Assembly (NCBI GenBank): GCA_002197995.1
Contig: NGZR01000001.1
Span: 6,634,001-6,698,000 of the forward strand
Origin: Gaeumannomyces sp. JS-464
Taxonomy: Eukaryota > Ascomycota > Sordariomycetes > Magnaporthales > Magnaporthaceae
Reading direction: 5' to 3'
DNA: 64,000 nucleotides
This document shows, piece after piece, positions 11,256-25,771 of the stretch (position 1 is its first letter; the number at the start of each line of letters is the position of its first letter). The translations under genes and the position numbers were made by a program. Below the pieces are notes generated by a model. It was given only the letters and a program-made list of their open reading frames with translations, was not told where the DNA came from and made no database searches.

Positions 11256-12661
11256 CTGTTGTGCCCTTGGATGATTCAACTTGATCGTGTCTGCCGTATC
11301 AAGTCGGTTCAAGGAGCAAGTATGGGTTTATGGCCATGGTGGGTTATGTCTGCCTTTTGGGGGTGTCTCTTGGTCGATGGCTATCTTTTCTTTTCTTTTC
11401 TTTTTCTCTCTCTCTCTCTTCTCTCTTTTCTCTCTCTTTTCGGATTTCTCGAGCAATTCTTACCTGTGTTCGGAGCTATGGCGTTTGCGAGCATTTTTAT
11501 CTGTTATGAGTCTATGGGGAGGGCAATATAATATGGGGGATAGCAAAGCACCGCGTGAGGCGTACGGTTCTGTTCCGCTCTCTCTGTTGGGGACACGTGT
11601 GGAGGTTTATGAGATTTCAGAGAATAAAATTCTTCACGTTTTGAGCTTTTCTGTTGGTCTAGCTCCGCATTGGAAATGTCATGGAGTCGAGGTATCGCGT
11701 TCGTTAATTTATAAGGGGATAAATTAGGCTCATTGTTTGAGTTTTGATTACAGCCACTGGGAAATTATTTGTCCCTGAGATGGGAGCCATTCTCTTGACC
11801 CCTCGTCACTGAGGAGCAGAATCCAGAGTTTGTTGTCTTGCCCTCAAATGGTTTGGCAGTCCAGAATGATGCCGCCAGGGCAAACAATGTGAACTGTTAT
11901 ACACTTTGTGGTATTCGGTGCGCCGCGTAAATTTCTCCGTCAGGTCCCAAGACTGTCAAATTCCCGACAGTTTGATAGGAGGAAGGGCACCAAATGGATC
12001 CTGTAATACGGGTGATCTCCGGGGGTCTACCGCGTTTGGGGCGAATCAAGCATTGGAAACAAAACGCACTTGTCTCTGTTTGGGTACGGCTCCAGCCAGT
12101 CCTGGGTGACTTCCGTCTGTTTGGAGTGTGTCGTCTCCCAATCTGCTGCAGGTTTCAGGGACCGTTTTTTTTAGCTGACTGATCACATGCGGCCAATTAG
12201 CGGGCACATAAAGTGCCACACACCCGTCCCCATACCTGCCGCCACGCGTGGCTGCCACTCACCATCGCGACTAGGGGCACTGCTGCGACCGCGTAACTGG
12301 CGGGAGTGTGGAATGAAGGGGAAAAGTCGATGGGCAAAGCACCACTCCCTCACACTCGTTGCAATCCACCAACGACGCATCTTCTATTTTCTTGTTCTCG
12401 TCTGTCTACCAGAGGAACGGCCCTCGACGCATGATACCCATCGTTTTGGTTTTCTTCATTTCTCTCTGGCTCCTCTTGTGCAGTCTCTTTCCCGCTTAGC
12501 ACTGCAGCAAACGCGGTCCCTCGCTCGGAAACTGCCTTTCTGCAAGTGCCGACTTTAATATACCACCCTATACCCCCCTGCGTCACAAGCCATGACCTCG
12601 CCGGTCCCCTAGATCCGAAAACAACACAGATTCGCAGCAGTCGCGACAGCGACCGCCGACC
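11256..12661. other. intergenic region between FAR1-like and dynein genes
   Basis: No gene seen. It contains a pyrimidine tract (CTTTT and CT repeats, about 11386-11446) shortly after the FAR1-like stop, probably in its 3' untranslated region, and the dynein promoter and leader. Confidence 0.6.
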
Positions 12662-15600
12662 ATGGACGTAGTGCCTTCGACCCAGGCAGGGAGTCCTGGC
12701 GCCAACGGCGTCGGGCCGCCCTCGTTCCCCACGATGGATGGCCAGAAGCTCGTCGAGCATCTGAGGATAGTGCTCGAGGCCGCCCTGGGCGCCACCCGCG
12801 AGGAGCTCGAGGCCCCGGACAGCCTGCTCTCCAGGGTCCTCTACTCTGATACCCTCCACCGATGCACCCGCTTCGCCAACGAGCCGCAGGTCTCTCTGCT
12901 CATCCAGAAGGAGATGACATCGGCTCCCACGATAGAAGACGCCGATGGTGACTCAAGTAAGCCCAGCTGCCATGTTGCGCTCTGGCTCTGCTCAATGCCC
13001 GCCCCTAGCGCACGTTTGACTGACTGGCTCTTTCTCGGTTTCAGAAGCTCCGGCGCACAAGTTCAACATCGTCCACGACATGTCAGCGTCGGCAACGGTC
13101 GTCGCCTATCTCAGCCTCCTCAAGCGGCCGCAACCGCTTGACCCCAACATTCCGCTTGTGTCCCAGATTCAGATGTTGAACTTGCCCGGCCCCGCATACC
13201 TTGCGTCCACCACGGGAGACCAGGGTCCCTCGGCATCGCCGTTTGAGATCCTGCAGCTTTACCTTCACAACGGCCTTGCGCCCTACTTCGACGCCAGCAC
13301 CAAGAGTCAGCAAACGGCGACCGGCGCAAGAGGCAGGGCAGATGTGGATGCCAAGACTGGCATTCCGGTCACCAAGAAGCGCTGGACGGAGCTGGAGCTG
13401 AGCCTGTCCCACCTCCAGCAGAATGTCGAGATCCCCGAGGTCGCACTGCCCTTCCACCCCATAGTCCAGACGGCGCTTGACGAGGCTGCGTCGCGGAATG
13501 CCCGACCGAGCTTGGAGCTGATTCCCAGCAGCCTGCTTCACGACAGTCACTTCCTGAATAACCTGCAGGCCACGGTGAACAACTGGATCAAGTCCATCCA
13601 GGTCATCACCAAGATGACGCGCGATCCGACCACAGGAAGGGCAAACCAGGAGATCAACTTTTGGCTGTCGATGGAGTCTGCTCTCGAGGGCATTGAGGCG
13701 CAGCTGAGAGGTGAAGGCGTCATGCTCACTCTCGAGATCTTGAAGCAAGCAAAGCGTTTCCAGGCAACCGTCAGCTTCTCGGCCGATACGGGCCTGAAAG
13801 AGGCCATGGACAAGGTTCAGAAGTACAATCAGCTGATGCGCGACTTCCCCCTTGATGAGCTACTATCCACAACGTCGCTGTCGAGGGTTGAGGTCACCAT
13901 CGAGCAGATATTCAACCATCTGAACAAGAAACTCAAGATCTGCCCCTACCCCATCCGCCGGTCGCTCGCGCTGGTTGATGCGATATCGGAAGACTTGGAC
14001 GAGGTTCTGCACCGGCTGCTCCCCGGCACAGAGCTCGTCGACCTTGACTACACCCAATTCACTTCTGTTATGAAGGCGACAGAGCAAATCTTCGTGACGT
14101 GGGACGAGAATGTCAAGGAATTCACCAACGTAGCTCGCGAGGTTATGCGTCGTCGTACCGAGAAGTTCATTCCCATCAAGTTCAACCCGAAACATATCGA
14201 GCTCCAGAACCGGCTCAAATATGTCAGCAATTTCCGTGACAACCATGAACAGCTTCAACGGACCATCTTGAATGTCCTCACGCCTAAACCCTCGGCAAAC
14301 GGCTCTGTGGAGGGGCCAAACGGGGCCCTCATGGTGGAGGAGATGGGCGACGTGGCCGCCATTAAGGAAGTCGAGGCCGCGTGGGAGGGTCTCCGTCATA
14401 TCGACCTCCTGGACGTCTCGAGCGAGGGCACGACTAGGTGGGTGAGGGCAGAGAACGTGTACAACGAGCGGACGTCGCGTGTCGAGAACTCCATCATCGC
14501 GAAGCTGCGTGACCGATTGGCAACTGCCAAGAACGCCAACGAGATGTTCCGCGTATTCTCCAAGTTCAACGCTCTATTTGTGCGCCCAAAGATCCGTGGA
14601 GCCATTGCCGAGTACCAGACTCAGCTTATCGACAACGTCAAGCAGGCCATTGCCGCCCTACACGAGCGTTTCAAGCAGCAGTACGGCCACTCCGAGGCCC
14701 ATGCCATGGCCCAGCTCCACGACCTGCCCCCGGTCGCGGGTGCTATTATCTGGGCTCGACAGATCGAGCGGCAGCTGGATGGGTATATGAAGAAGGTCGA
14801 GGATGTCCTTGGTGCAGACTGGTCTCTCCACGCCGAGGGTCAAAAGTTGTACTCCGAGGGCCGACTATTCCGCAAGAAGCTGGACACCCGTCCCATCTAC
14901 CAGGCATGGATGGAGGATGCCCGGCGGAAGCACGCGTCGATATCGGGCCTGCTTTTTAGCATCCACAGGATCCGTTCGGCCGGAAACACCCTCGAGCTCG
15001 TGGTGAACTTCGATCCTCAGGTTATTGCTCTGTTCAAGGAGACGCGGAACCTCATCTGGCTCGGCTATGCGATCCCCCACCAGATCAGCAATGTGGCCAA
15101 GGAGGCGAAGCGAGTCTATCCCTATGCCGTTAGCCTCATGGAGAGCGTCCGGACATTCGCGCAGACCACGCGCCAGATATCCGAAATGTCCCAGGTCTCG
15201 ATGCTCCTAAACGGGCACCGTAACGAGGTCCAAGCGCTTGTGGTCAAGGGTGTGCCTCTGAAGTGGGAGTCCTTCGTGAACTCGTATGAGCTTCATTTCA
15301 ACCCCGCTAAGCTGGCCAACGGCGGCCTTGACAGGAGCCTGGGCAAGGGCGAGAGCAAACACGTCATGTTCATCCGTGACTTCGCCTCCAAGGTCTCTCT
15401 GCTGCAGTCCAAGACAGTCACTCTAGCATCAGTGCACCAGACCATCCAGAAGGCTTTGATGGAGCTCGGCACGTGCCCTTACGAGGCCAAGGCATTCGAG
15501 GACCGGCTGGATGTCATTCAAAAGGGAGTCGACACGCTGAATCTGGAGCAATACGTCAACCTCGGGTACTGGGTCAAGAGGGTAAACGCCCAGATCAAGT

Positions 15601-18600
15601 CAATCCTGCTGACGCGCCTGCACCGGGCAATCCAGGCCTGGATTGAGGCTTTCGAGGACGCTTCCGAAGACAGGAGAAGGAGCCAAGCCGACTCCTCCGA
15701 AGCGAAGCCCGGAATTCCTACCATGAGGAGGCTGGTGCACGAGATCACCATGCGGAACCAGCTCATCTATCTCGATCCTCCCCTGGCGTTCGCTCGGGCT
15801 AGCTGGTACCTGCAGCTTCAAGAGTGGCTCGGCATCATCTGCCACCAGAAGAAGATCAAGGCCACCAGGTACCAAATGAGCATCACCACCACCACAACAG
15901 ACGAGGCGCGATTTGACGATCTGCCCGCCGAGTGCACCGACATGCTCTCGAGGGTCCAAGATTCGGTCGAGAGGAAGCTGCTGGACATCAACAACTATGT
16001 CAACGAGTGGCTACGCTTCCAGTCTCTTTGGGATCTCCAGTCCGAGCAAGTTTATGATATCCTTGGAGACCAGCTGGCGAAGTGGCTGCAGTTGCTTCAG
16101 GAGATCAGGAAGACACGGCAGACTTTTGACACCACGGAGGTCAGCCGCTCCTTTGGCCACATAACCATCGACTACGACCAGGTGCAAACCAAAGTCAACG
16201 CCAAATACGACCAGTGGCAGCAGACATTTCTGATCAAGTTCGCCAGCCGACTTGGTGCTCGCCTGAGGGAGGTTCACGCGCGAGATTGAAAAGGCCGCAA
16301 CGACCTGGAGAACCAGCGACTTGAGGCGTCATCCACAGACCAGGCCGTTCAGTTCATCACAGTTGTCCAGACCTGCAAACGCCAAGTTAAGCTCTGGGCA
16401 CCAGAGGTGGAGACTTTCCGCCAGGGCGAGTCGACGCTCGTGCGGCAGCGATACCAATTCCCCAATGACTGGCTGCACGCCCAGCAAGTGGATGGCCTCT
16501 GGAGGCTCTCAACGACCTGCTCGCCCGCCGATCGAAGGTGATTCAAGATCAAACCGATGCTCTGCTGGCCAAGATCAACGCCGAGGACCAGCTTGTGAGG
16601 GAAAAGATCAGGGATGTCTCGGTGCAGTGGAACGACGAGAAGCCGGTCTCGGGCACTATTCCCCCGACGAGGCATCCGCGACTCTCACCTCGTTCGAGCA
16701 GAGGATCACCCAGCTGCAGAACCAGTCTATTGGCATCGCCAAGGCAAAGGAGGCGCTCGACATTCCTGCCGACCCCGATACGTCCCTTAACATCATCCTC
16801 GAGGAAGTTAACGATTTCAAGTCGGTTTGGGCCTCGCTGTCGCTCATTTGGAAGAATCTGAATGAGCTCCGCGAGATGCTCTGGAACAGCGTCCAGCCCA
16901 GGAAGATCAGGGCGCCATCGACCCTGACATCAATGACCAAGGAGATGCCTAGCCGCATGCGGCAATACGCCGCTTTTGAGCACATTCAGAACATTCTCCG
17001 CACGTACCTCAAGGTCAACAGCCTGCTCACCGACCTCAAGTCTGAGGCGGTGCGCGACAGGCACTGGACCAAGATCTACAAGCAAATAAAGCCAAACAAG
17101 CGATATTCTCCGGTGTCTATGACCCTGGGCGATGTCTGGGACCTGAACCTCGTCGCCACTGAGACCATCATCAAGGATATCATCGCCCAGGCCCAGGGAG
17201 AGATGGCGCTGGAGGAGTTCCTTAAGCAAGTCAGGGAGACATGGACTGGCTACAACCTGGATCTTGTCAACTACCAGAACAAGTGCCGCCTGATCAGGGG
17301 CTGGGACGATCTCTTCGCCAAGTGCAGTGAGAACCTCAACTCGCTCCAGGCCATGAAGCACTCGCCCTACTATAAGGAGTTCGAAGAGGAGGCGTCGTCG
17401 TGGGGACAAACTCAACCGTGTGCACGTGCTCTTCGACGTCTGGATCGATGTCCAGCGACAGTGGGTGTATCTTGAGGGGGTGTTCACCGGCAACGCCGAC
17501 ATCAAGCACCTTCTCCCGACCGAGTCTGTCAGGTTCAACAACATCAACACCGAGTTTTCGTCTGTGATGAAGAAGGTGTACAAGCAGCCATATGTCCTTG
17601 ACGTGCTCAACATCCCTGGCGTTCAGAAGTCGCTCGAGCGCCTGGCAGACCTCCTGAACAAGATCCAGAAGGCCCTTGGAGAGTACCTGGAGAAGGAGCG
17701 GGTTTCCTTCCCTCGGTTCTACTTCGTCGGTGACGAGGATCTGCTGGAGATGATTGGTAATAGTAATGACACCCTCCGCATTGCGAAGCACTTCAAGAAG
17801 ATGTTCGCGGGCCTGTCGGGCCTCATCATGGACGACGAGGCCATAATCTCGGGCTTCACGTCTAAAGAGGGCGAGGTTGTGCGGCTCAAAAAGGAGATCT
17901 CAGTCATCAAGACACCGCGCATCAACGACTGGCTTGCACTGCTTGAGAACGGGATGAAGTCGACGCTGGCCGAGCTGCTGGCAGAGGCGGTTGAGCAGTA
18001 CACGCCCATCTTCAACAGTTCTGACGTCGACAAGGCGGCACTCAACGAATTCATGGAGGCATATCCTAGCCAGATCGTTGTACTTGCCACCCAAGTCGTG
18101 TGGACCACCGCTGTGGACCAGTCACTTACCGAGGGCGGCAGCACCCTCCAGTCCCTCTTCGAGAAGGAGGTCCAGGTGCTGCGGCTTCTCGCGGATACGG
18201 TGCTGGGAGACCTGGAGGTACTGATGAGGAAGAAGTGCGAGCAGCTCATCACTGAGTGCGTGCACCAGCGCGATGTGATTGAGAGGCTGGTCGGCCTCAA
18301 CGCGAACACGCCTACACACTATATGTGGCTGCTACAGATGCGCTACGTCTACTCTCCCGAGGGCGACTTCCTGCAGCGGCTCCATATCAAGATGGCCAAC
18401 GCCAAACTTGCCTACGGCTTCGAGTACCTCGGCGTGCCTGAGCGCCTCGTCCGCACTCCGCTTACCGACAGGTGTTTCCTGACTCTTACCCAGGCTCTTT
18501 GCCAGCGCCTTGGTGGATCGCCATACGGCCCAGCCGGAACAGGAAAGACTGAATCGGTCAAGGCGCTCGGTGTGCAGCTGGGAAGGTTCACGCTCGTCTT

Positions 18601-21600
18601 CTGCTGTGATGACACGTTCGACTTCCAGGCCATGGGCCGCATTTTCCTGGGTATCTGCCAGGTCGGTGCGTGGGGCTGCTTCGACGAGTTCAACCGTTCT
18701 TGAGGAGAGGATTCTTTCGGCTGTGTCGCAGCAGATCCAGAACATTCAGCTGGGTCTCAAGCAGGGCGCTGAGGACGAGAAGGCTCAGATCGAGCTGATT
18801 GGGCGCCAGCTGCGCGTCAACGCGAACACGGGCATCTTCATCACCATGAACCCGGGCTATGCTGGTCGTTCCAACCTGCCCGACAACCTCAAGAAGCTGT
18901 TCCGCAGCGTCGCAATGTCCAAGCCGGACAAGGAGCTCATCGCCGAGGTTATGCTCTACTCCCAGGGCTTCAACCAGGCCAAGCAGCTGTCCAAGCAGAC
19001 CGTGCCGTTCTTCGACCAATGCGGCGCCAAACTTTCCAAGCAGGCCCATTACGACTTTGGTCTTCGTGCGTTGAAGAGTGTTCTCGTCAGCTCCGGTGGA
19101 CTCAAGCGAGCTAGGCTTACCTCTAGCGAGGGTGGCAGCGGCGTCGAGGAGGTCGTGGAGCCCGAGATTCTTGTCCAATCGATCCGAGAAACGATTGCTC
19201 CGAAGCTGATCAAGTCCGATGTTGAGATTATGAGCGGAATTGAGGAGATCTGCTTCCCCGGGGTATCGTATGTGCCAGCGAACCTGCAAAAGCTCGAAGA
19301 GGCGATCCGAGGCCTGGCGGACGAGAGGCAGCTTGTTGTCAACGATACCTGGATGACCAAGATCCTACAGCTGTACCAGATCCAGGGCATCCACCACGGT
19401 GTTATGATGGTGGGAAGCTCGGGATCTGGAAAGTCTGCCGCCTGGACCCTGCTTCTCGACGCCCTCCAGAAGGTCGAGGGCGTCGAGGGCGTGTCGCACA
19501 TCATCGACTCCAAGGTCATGTCCAAGGAGGCGCTCTACGGAAATCTCGACTCGACCACGCGCGAATGGACCGACGGCCTATTCACCAGCATCCTCCGCAA
19601 GATCGTCGACAACCTGCGTGGCGAGGACTCCAAGCGCCACTGGATCGTGTTCGATGGTGACGTCGACCCGGAGTGGGTTGAGAACTTGAACAGTGTGCTC
19701 GACGACAACAAGCTGCTCACGCTTCCCAACGGAGAGCGTCTCAACCTGCCCGCGAACGTGCGCATCATGTTTGAGGTGGAAAATCTCAAATACGCGACCC
19801 TCGCCACCGTGTCTCGCTGCGGTATGGTCTGGTTCAGCGAGGACACCGTCACCCCGAGCATGATGGTTGACAACTATCTCGAGACTCTGAGATCCATCGC
19901 CTTCGAGGACCTTGACGAGGACGTTGTGGCCACGGGCCAGAGCGCCGAGAAGGCCCTCGCCGTGCAGAGGCATGCTGCCGACTTGCTCAAGGAATACCTC
20001 ACCACGGATAACTTCATCCTCGAGGCACTGAAGCAGGCTGAGGGCTACAACCACATCATGGAGTTCACCATCGCACGCGTTCTCAACACGCTCTTCTCCC
20101 TCCTCAACAAGGCTGTCCGCGATATGATCGAGTACAACACAGCACAGCGACTTCGCCCTGGAGCCGGAGCAGGTCGAGGCCTACATCTGCAAGAAGCTTC
20201 TCCTGGCCCTGGTGTGGGCTCTCACAGGCGACTGCCCCTTGAACGACCGCAAGGCCTTTGGAGACTGCGTTTGCGGTCTTGCAACCTTTGGATCACCACC
20301 ACTGGATGGCTCGAGCTCGCTGATCGACTTCGACGTGTCGCTGCCCAAGGGCGACTGGACACCCTGGCAAAGCCAGGTGCCTTCCATCGAGGTCAACACG
20401 CACTCTATCACGCAGACGGACGTTGTCATCCCCACTCTCGACACGGTCAGGCACGAGGACGTTCTGTACTCGTGGCTTGCGGAGCACAAGCCGCTGCTCC
20501 TTTGCGGCCCTCCTGGTTCCGGTAAGACAATGACCCTCTTTAGCGCCCTCCGGAAGCTACCCAACATGGAGGTTGTTGGCCTGAACTTCTCGAGCGCGAC
20601 CACACCCGACCTCCTTATCAAGACGTTTGAGCAGTACTGCGAGTACAAGAAGACGCTCAACGGCGTCGTCCTCTCGCCGACCCAGATAGGGCGCTGGCTC
20701 GTCGTCTTCTGCGACGAGATAAACTTGCCCGCCCCCGACAAGTACGGGACGCAGCGGGCCATCTCCTTCCTTCGCCAGCTGGTTGAGCACAACGGCTTCT
20801 GGAGGACGTCGGACAAGTCGTGGGTTACGCTTGACCGTATCCAATTTGTCGGAGCTTGCAACCCTCCGACTGACGCTGGCCGTACCCCCATGGGCGCCCG
20901 TTTCCTGCGCCACGCCCCGCTTATCATGGTCGACTATCCCGGCGAGCTCTCGCTGCAGCAAATTTACGGAACCTTCAACTCGGCCGTGCTCAAGATCATC
21001 CCCTCGCTCCGCGGATACTCGGACGCCATCACGCAAGCCATGGTCAGGTTCTATCTCGAGTCGCAGCAGCGCTTCACGCCCAAGATCCAACCCCATTACG
21101 TCTACAGTCCTCGTGAGCTCACCAGGTGGGTGCGCGGCGTGTACGAGGCCATCCGGCCGCTCGAGACGCTCTCTATCGAAGGCCTCATCCGCATCTGGGC
21201 ACACGAGGCTCTGCGTCTCTTCCAGGACCGTCTCGTGGCCGAAGACGAACGCAAGTGGACCGAGGACGCTGTGCGACGCATCGCCCTCACCTACTTCCCG
21301 ACCATCGACGAGGCCAAGGCTCTCGGCGGGCCCATCCTCTTCTCCAACTGGCTCTCCAAGAATTACGTCCCAGTCGACCGCGAGCAGCTCCGCGACTTCG
21401 TCAAGGCCAGGCTCAAGACCTTCTGCGAGGAGGAGGTGGACGTGCCGCTCATTCTTTTCAACGACGTGCTCGAGCACGTCCTCCGCATCGATCGTGTGTT
21501 CCGCCAGCCTCAAGGCCATCTGATCCTGATCGGTGTCAGCGGCAGTGGCAAGACCACGCTTTCTCGATTCGTCGCCTGGATGAACGGCCTGAAGGTGTTC

Positions 21601-24600
21601 CAGATCAAGGTACACGGCAAGTACTCGGGCGAGGACTTTGACGACGACCTCCGAGAAGTGCTTCGTCGCTGCGGTTGCAAGGGCGAGAAACTCTGCTTCA
21701 TTATGGACGAGTCTAACGTGCTCGACTCGGGATTCCTCGAGAGGATGAACACCCTGCTTGCCAACGCCGAGGTTCCCGGTCTGTTCGAAGGCGACGACCT
21801 GGCCGCTCTCATGACACAATGCAAGGAGGGCGCCCAGCGACAGGGCCTCCTTCTGGACTCGCAGGAGGAGCTGTACAAGTGGTTCACGGCGCAGATTGTC
21901 AAGAACCTTCACGTGGTCTTCACCATGAACCCGCCCGAGGACGGTCTCGGCTCCAAGGCCGCCACCAGTCCCGCTCTCTTCAACCGTTGCGTGCTCAACT
22001 GGTTCGGTGACTGGTCCGACCAGGCTCTGTTCCAGGTCGGCCACGAGCTGACCCAGTCGGTCGACCTCGACCGGCCCAGCTTCCAGGCTCCGGACACGCT
22101 CCCCATCGCGTACAGCGGCATCAACATGCCCCATCCCACCGGGAGGCCGTCGTCAACTCGATGGTGCACATCCATCACTCCCTGGCACGGTTCAACACCA
22201 AGCTCCTCAAGCAGCAGAACAAGGTTACCTTCCTCACCCCGCGGCACTACCTCGACTTTGTGGCCCAATACGTCAAGCTCTACAACGAAAAGCGGGAGGA
22301 CCTCGAGGAGCAGCAGCGCCATCTCAATGTCGGTCTCGAGAAGCTCCGGGACACGGTGGACAAGGTGCGCGATCTCCGTGTCAGCCTGGCCGAGAAGAAG
22401 ACGCAGCTCGAGCGCAAAGACGCCGAGGCGAACGAGAAGCTGCAGCACATGGTCGCCGACCAGCGCGAGGCAGAGCAGCGCAAGAGCGCGTCCCTCGAGC
22501 TGCAGGCAGCTCTCGAGGTGCAAGAATCCGAGGTGGCCTCCCGCAAGAAGGTCGTGCTCGAGGACCTGGCCAAGGCAGAGCCGGCTGTAGAAGAGGCCAA
22601 GGCTAGTGTCAGCGCCATCAAACGCCAGCACCTGACGGAGGTCCGGTCCATGAGCTCGCCGCCCCAGGGTGTCAAGCTGGCCCTCGACTCGGTTTGCACA
22701 CTGATCGGGCACAAGGTGACGGACTGGAAGAGCATCCAGGCCGTGGTGAGACGAGATGACTTCATCGCTAGCATCGTCAACTTTGACAACGAAAAGCAGA
22801 TGACCAAGTCACTGCGGCTGAAGATGCGCAATGAGTTCCTTGCCAACCCGGCGTTCACGTACGAGAAGGTCAACTTCTCCAGCAAGGCTTGTGGCTCCCT
22901 GGTGCAGTGGGTTGAGGCCCAGGTTAACTACGCCGAGATCCTGGACCGTGTCGGCCCCCTACGCGAGGAGGTGGCTCAGCTCGAGGACCAGGCTCTGCAG
23001 ACGAGGGCCAACGCCAAGGCCGTCGAGGACAACATCGCGAACCTAGAGAAGAGTATTGCGACGTACAAGCTCGAGTACGCCGAGCTCGTCAGCGAGACGC
23101 AGGCCATCAAGACCGAGATGGGCCGTGTGCAGTTCAAGGTTGACCGCAGCGTCAAGCTCCTCGACAGTCTTTCGTCGGAGAGGGTTCGCTGGGAGGAGGG
23201 CAGCAAGTCGTTCGAAACGCAGATCAGCACGCTCGTCGGCGACGTCCTGGTCGCCGCGGCCTTCCTGGCCTACAGCGGTCTCTACGACCAGATGTTCCGC
23301 AAGTCTATGATGGAGGACTGGCTCCACCAGCTGCAGCTTTCGGGCATCAGCATCAAACAGCACAACCCCGTGACCGAGTACCTGTCGACGGCCGACGAGC
23401 GCCTCGGATGGCAGGCCAACTCGCTCCCCGTGGACGACCTGTGCACGGAGAACGCCATCATCCTCAAGCGCTTCAACCGGTACCCGCTCATCATCGACCC
23501 GTCGGGCCGTGTTACCGAGTTCCTGCAGAAGGAGAGCAAGGAACGGCGCCTGACTGTCACCAGCTTCCTGGACGACTCCTTTACCAAACAGCTCGAGAGC
23601 TCGCTCCGTTTCGGCAACCCTATCCTCATCCAGGACGCCGAGCACCTCGACCCCGTTCTCAACCACGTGCTCAACAAGGAGTACCAGAAGACGGGTGGAC
23701 GTGTGCTCATCCAGCTCGGCAAGCAGGAGATTGACTTCTCGCCCGCGTTCAAGCTCTACCTGTCGACGCGGGACCCGTCGGCCACGTTTGCGCCCGACAT
23801 TTGCAGTCGCACGACCTTTGTCAACTTCACAGTCACGCAGAGCAGTCTGCAGACGCAGTCGCTCAACGAGGTGCTCAAGTCGGAGCGGCCCGATGTCGAC
23901 GAGCGGCGGTCCAACCTCATCAAGCTGCAGGGTGAATTCAAGGTGCACCTGCGCCAGCTCGAGAAGCGTCTCCTCCAGGCGCTCAACGAGTCCCGCGGCA
24001 ACATCCTCGACGACGACAACGTCATCCAGACGCTCGAGACGCTCAAGAAGGAGGCGGCCGAGATCTCGGCCAAGATGAGCAACACCGAGGGCGTTATGGC
24101 CGAGGTCGAGGAGATCACCAAGGGCTACGACATCATCGCCCAGTCATGCAGCGCCGTCTTCGCCGTGCTAGAGCAGCTGCACTACCTGAACCACTTCTAC
24201 CGGCTCTCGCTGCAATACTTCCTCGACATCTTCCACACAGTCCTCCGCGAGAACCCCCGCCTGGCGGCCGAGACCGACTATGTCAAGCGCCGGGACATCA
24301 TTGTACAGGACCTCTTCGTGACGGCCTACCAGCGCACCGCCCTTGGCCTGCTGCAGAAGGACCGCATCACTCTCGCCATCCTCCTGGCCCAGGCTTCTCC
24401 TTACAAGATGGACCGGCGTCTCATCGACATCATTCTCGATGAAAAGGTGCCAGGCACCGATCTGTCATCACACAAGGACGCCAAAGACGAGGTACTCGCC
24501 AAGGCATCGCGTCTGTCAGTGCTCAAGGACAAGCTTGAGAAAGTATCAAGCGCCGACTGGGACAAGTTCCTGACCGAGGAGCTAGCCGAGAACTTTGTGC

Positions 24601-25771
24601 CGCAGGTGTGGGAGGAGGACACGTGGATGAACGACAAGGCGCTGCTCTCGCTGCTCATGGTCAAGCTCTTCCGTCTGGACCGTTTCGTGCCGGCGGCCGA
24701 GCGGTTCGCAGTGCTCGTCTTCGGAGAGGGGCTGCTGGACATCGTGGAGGACCTGGGGCCACGGTGTCGCAGGTGCCGCCGACGCGGCCGGTGGCGCTGG
24801 TGTCGAGCCCTGGCTTCGACGCCAGCTACAAGGTGGACTCGCTGGTGGAGAGGCGCGGCGTGCGGTGCACCAACATCGCCATGGGCTCCAACGAAGGCCT
24901 GGCAAGCGCCGACAAGTCGCTCAGCAACGCGGCGCAGACTGGATCGTGGGTCCTGGTCAAGAACGTGCACCTGGCGCCGACGTGGCTGCAGAGCCTCGAG
25001 AAGCGCATGGAGTCGCTCAACCCGCACCCGGACTTCCGCCTCTTCCTGTCGATGGAGTCGAGCCCCAAGATCCCCGTCAATCTGCTGCGGGCCTCGCGCG
25101 TGCTCATGTACGAGCAGCCCGCGGGCGTGCGCGCCAACATGAAGGACTCGATGTCGTCGCTCTCGACCAGGCCCGCCAAGAGCCCTGTCGAGCGCACCAG
25201 GCTGTATCTCCTTCTGTCGTTCCTGCACGCCGTCGTCCAAGAGCGCCTGCGCTACGCGCCCAACCTGGGCTGGAAGGGCTTCTGGGAGTTCAACGACAGC
25301 GACTACGAATGCTCGGCCTTCATCATCGACACGTGGATCGACACGGCGTCCAACAAGCGAACCAACATTGCGCCGCAGAACATACCCTGGGACATGATCC
25401 GCTACCTCATCACCGAGATGTACGGCGGCAAGATCGACGACGAAGGCGACTACAAGATGCTGAGGCAGCTGATCCACAAGTTCCTCACGCCCGAGGCCTA
25501 CGAGATCAACCACAAGCTGGTCGAGGCCGCCGCCGGCGACGCGACGGGCGGCGAGTCGGGCGGCGACCTCGTGGTGCCGCAGGGCACGTCGATGCAGGAC
25601 TTCATGTCGTGGATCCACGCCCTCCCCGAGCGCGAGCCGCCCACGTACCTGGGCCTGCCGGCCAACGCGGAGAAGCTGTTGCTCGTGGGGCTTGGGCAGT
25701 CGCTGATACAGAACGTCAAGAAGGTGACGGACCTGCTCGATGAGGGCGAGCAGCTGACGGTGGAGAGCTGA
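12662..25771 (+). CDS. cytoplasmic dynein heavy chain (frame broken in several places)
   Basis: Minus-end-directed microtubule motor, about 4,340 residues, the family's usual length. Exon 1 is 12662-12956 and the intron is 12957-13044 (GTAAGC..TTTCAG). The N-terminal tail and linker lead to six AAA modules. P-loops are visible for AAA1 ([10 protein letters not shown], 18527), AAA2 (GSSGSGKSA, 19412), AAA3 (GPPGSGKTM, 20505) and AAA4 ([10 protein letters not shown], 21532). Walker B motifs are CFDEFNR (AAA1), [10 protein letters not shown] (AAA3) and [10 protein letters not shown] (AAA4). The stalk coiled coils and microtubule-binding tip lie at about 22280-23200. The C-terminal region ends [11 protein letters not shown]. 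Family similarity continues across breaks at about 16279 (+1), 16293 (-1), 16502 (-1), 16666 (-1), 17403 (-2), 18697 (+1), 20140 (-2), 22131 (-1) and 24757 (-1). Another scrambled patch that keeps frame is near 16915. Most breaks sit in short runs, so sequence errors are more likely than gene death. This essential gene in other fungi drives nuclear migration and hyphal transport. Confidence 0.93.

Noticed and set aside
20557..22134. 525-residue open frame antisense to dynein
   Set aside because: It lies wholly opposite the conserved AAA3-AAA4 coding region and reflects the GC-rich codon bias of the sense strand.
12662..25771. Dynein heavy chain as a pseudogene or as several separate genes
   Set aside because: All catalytic motifs and family sequence are retained across each break, and unrelated genes nearby show the same kind of break.
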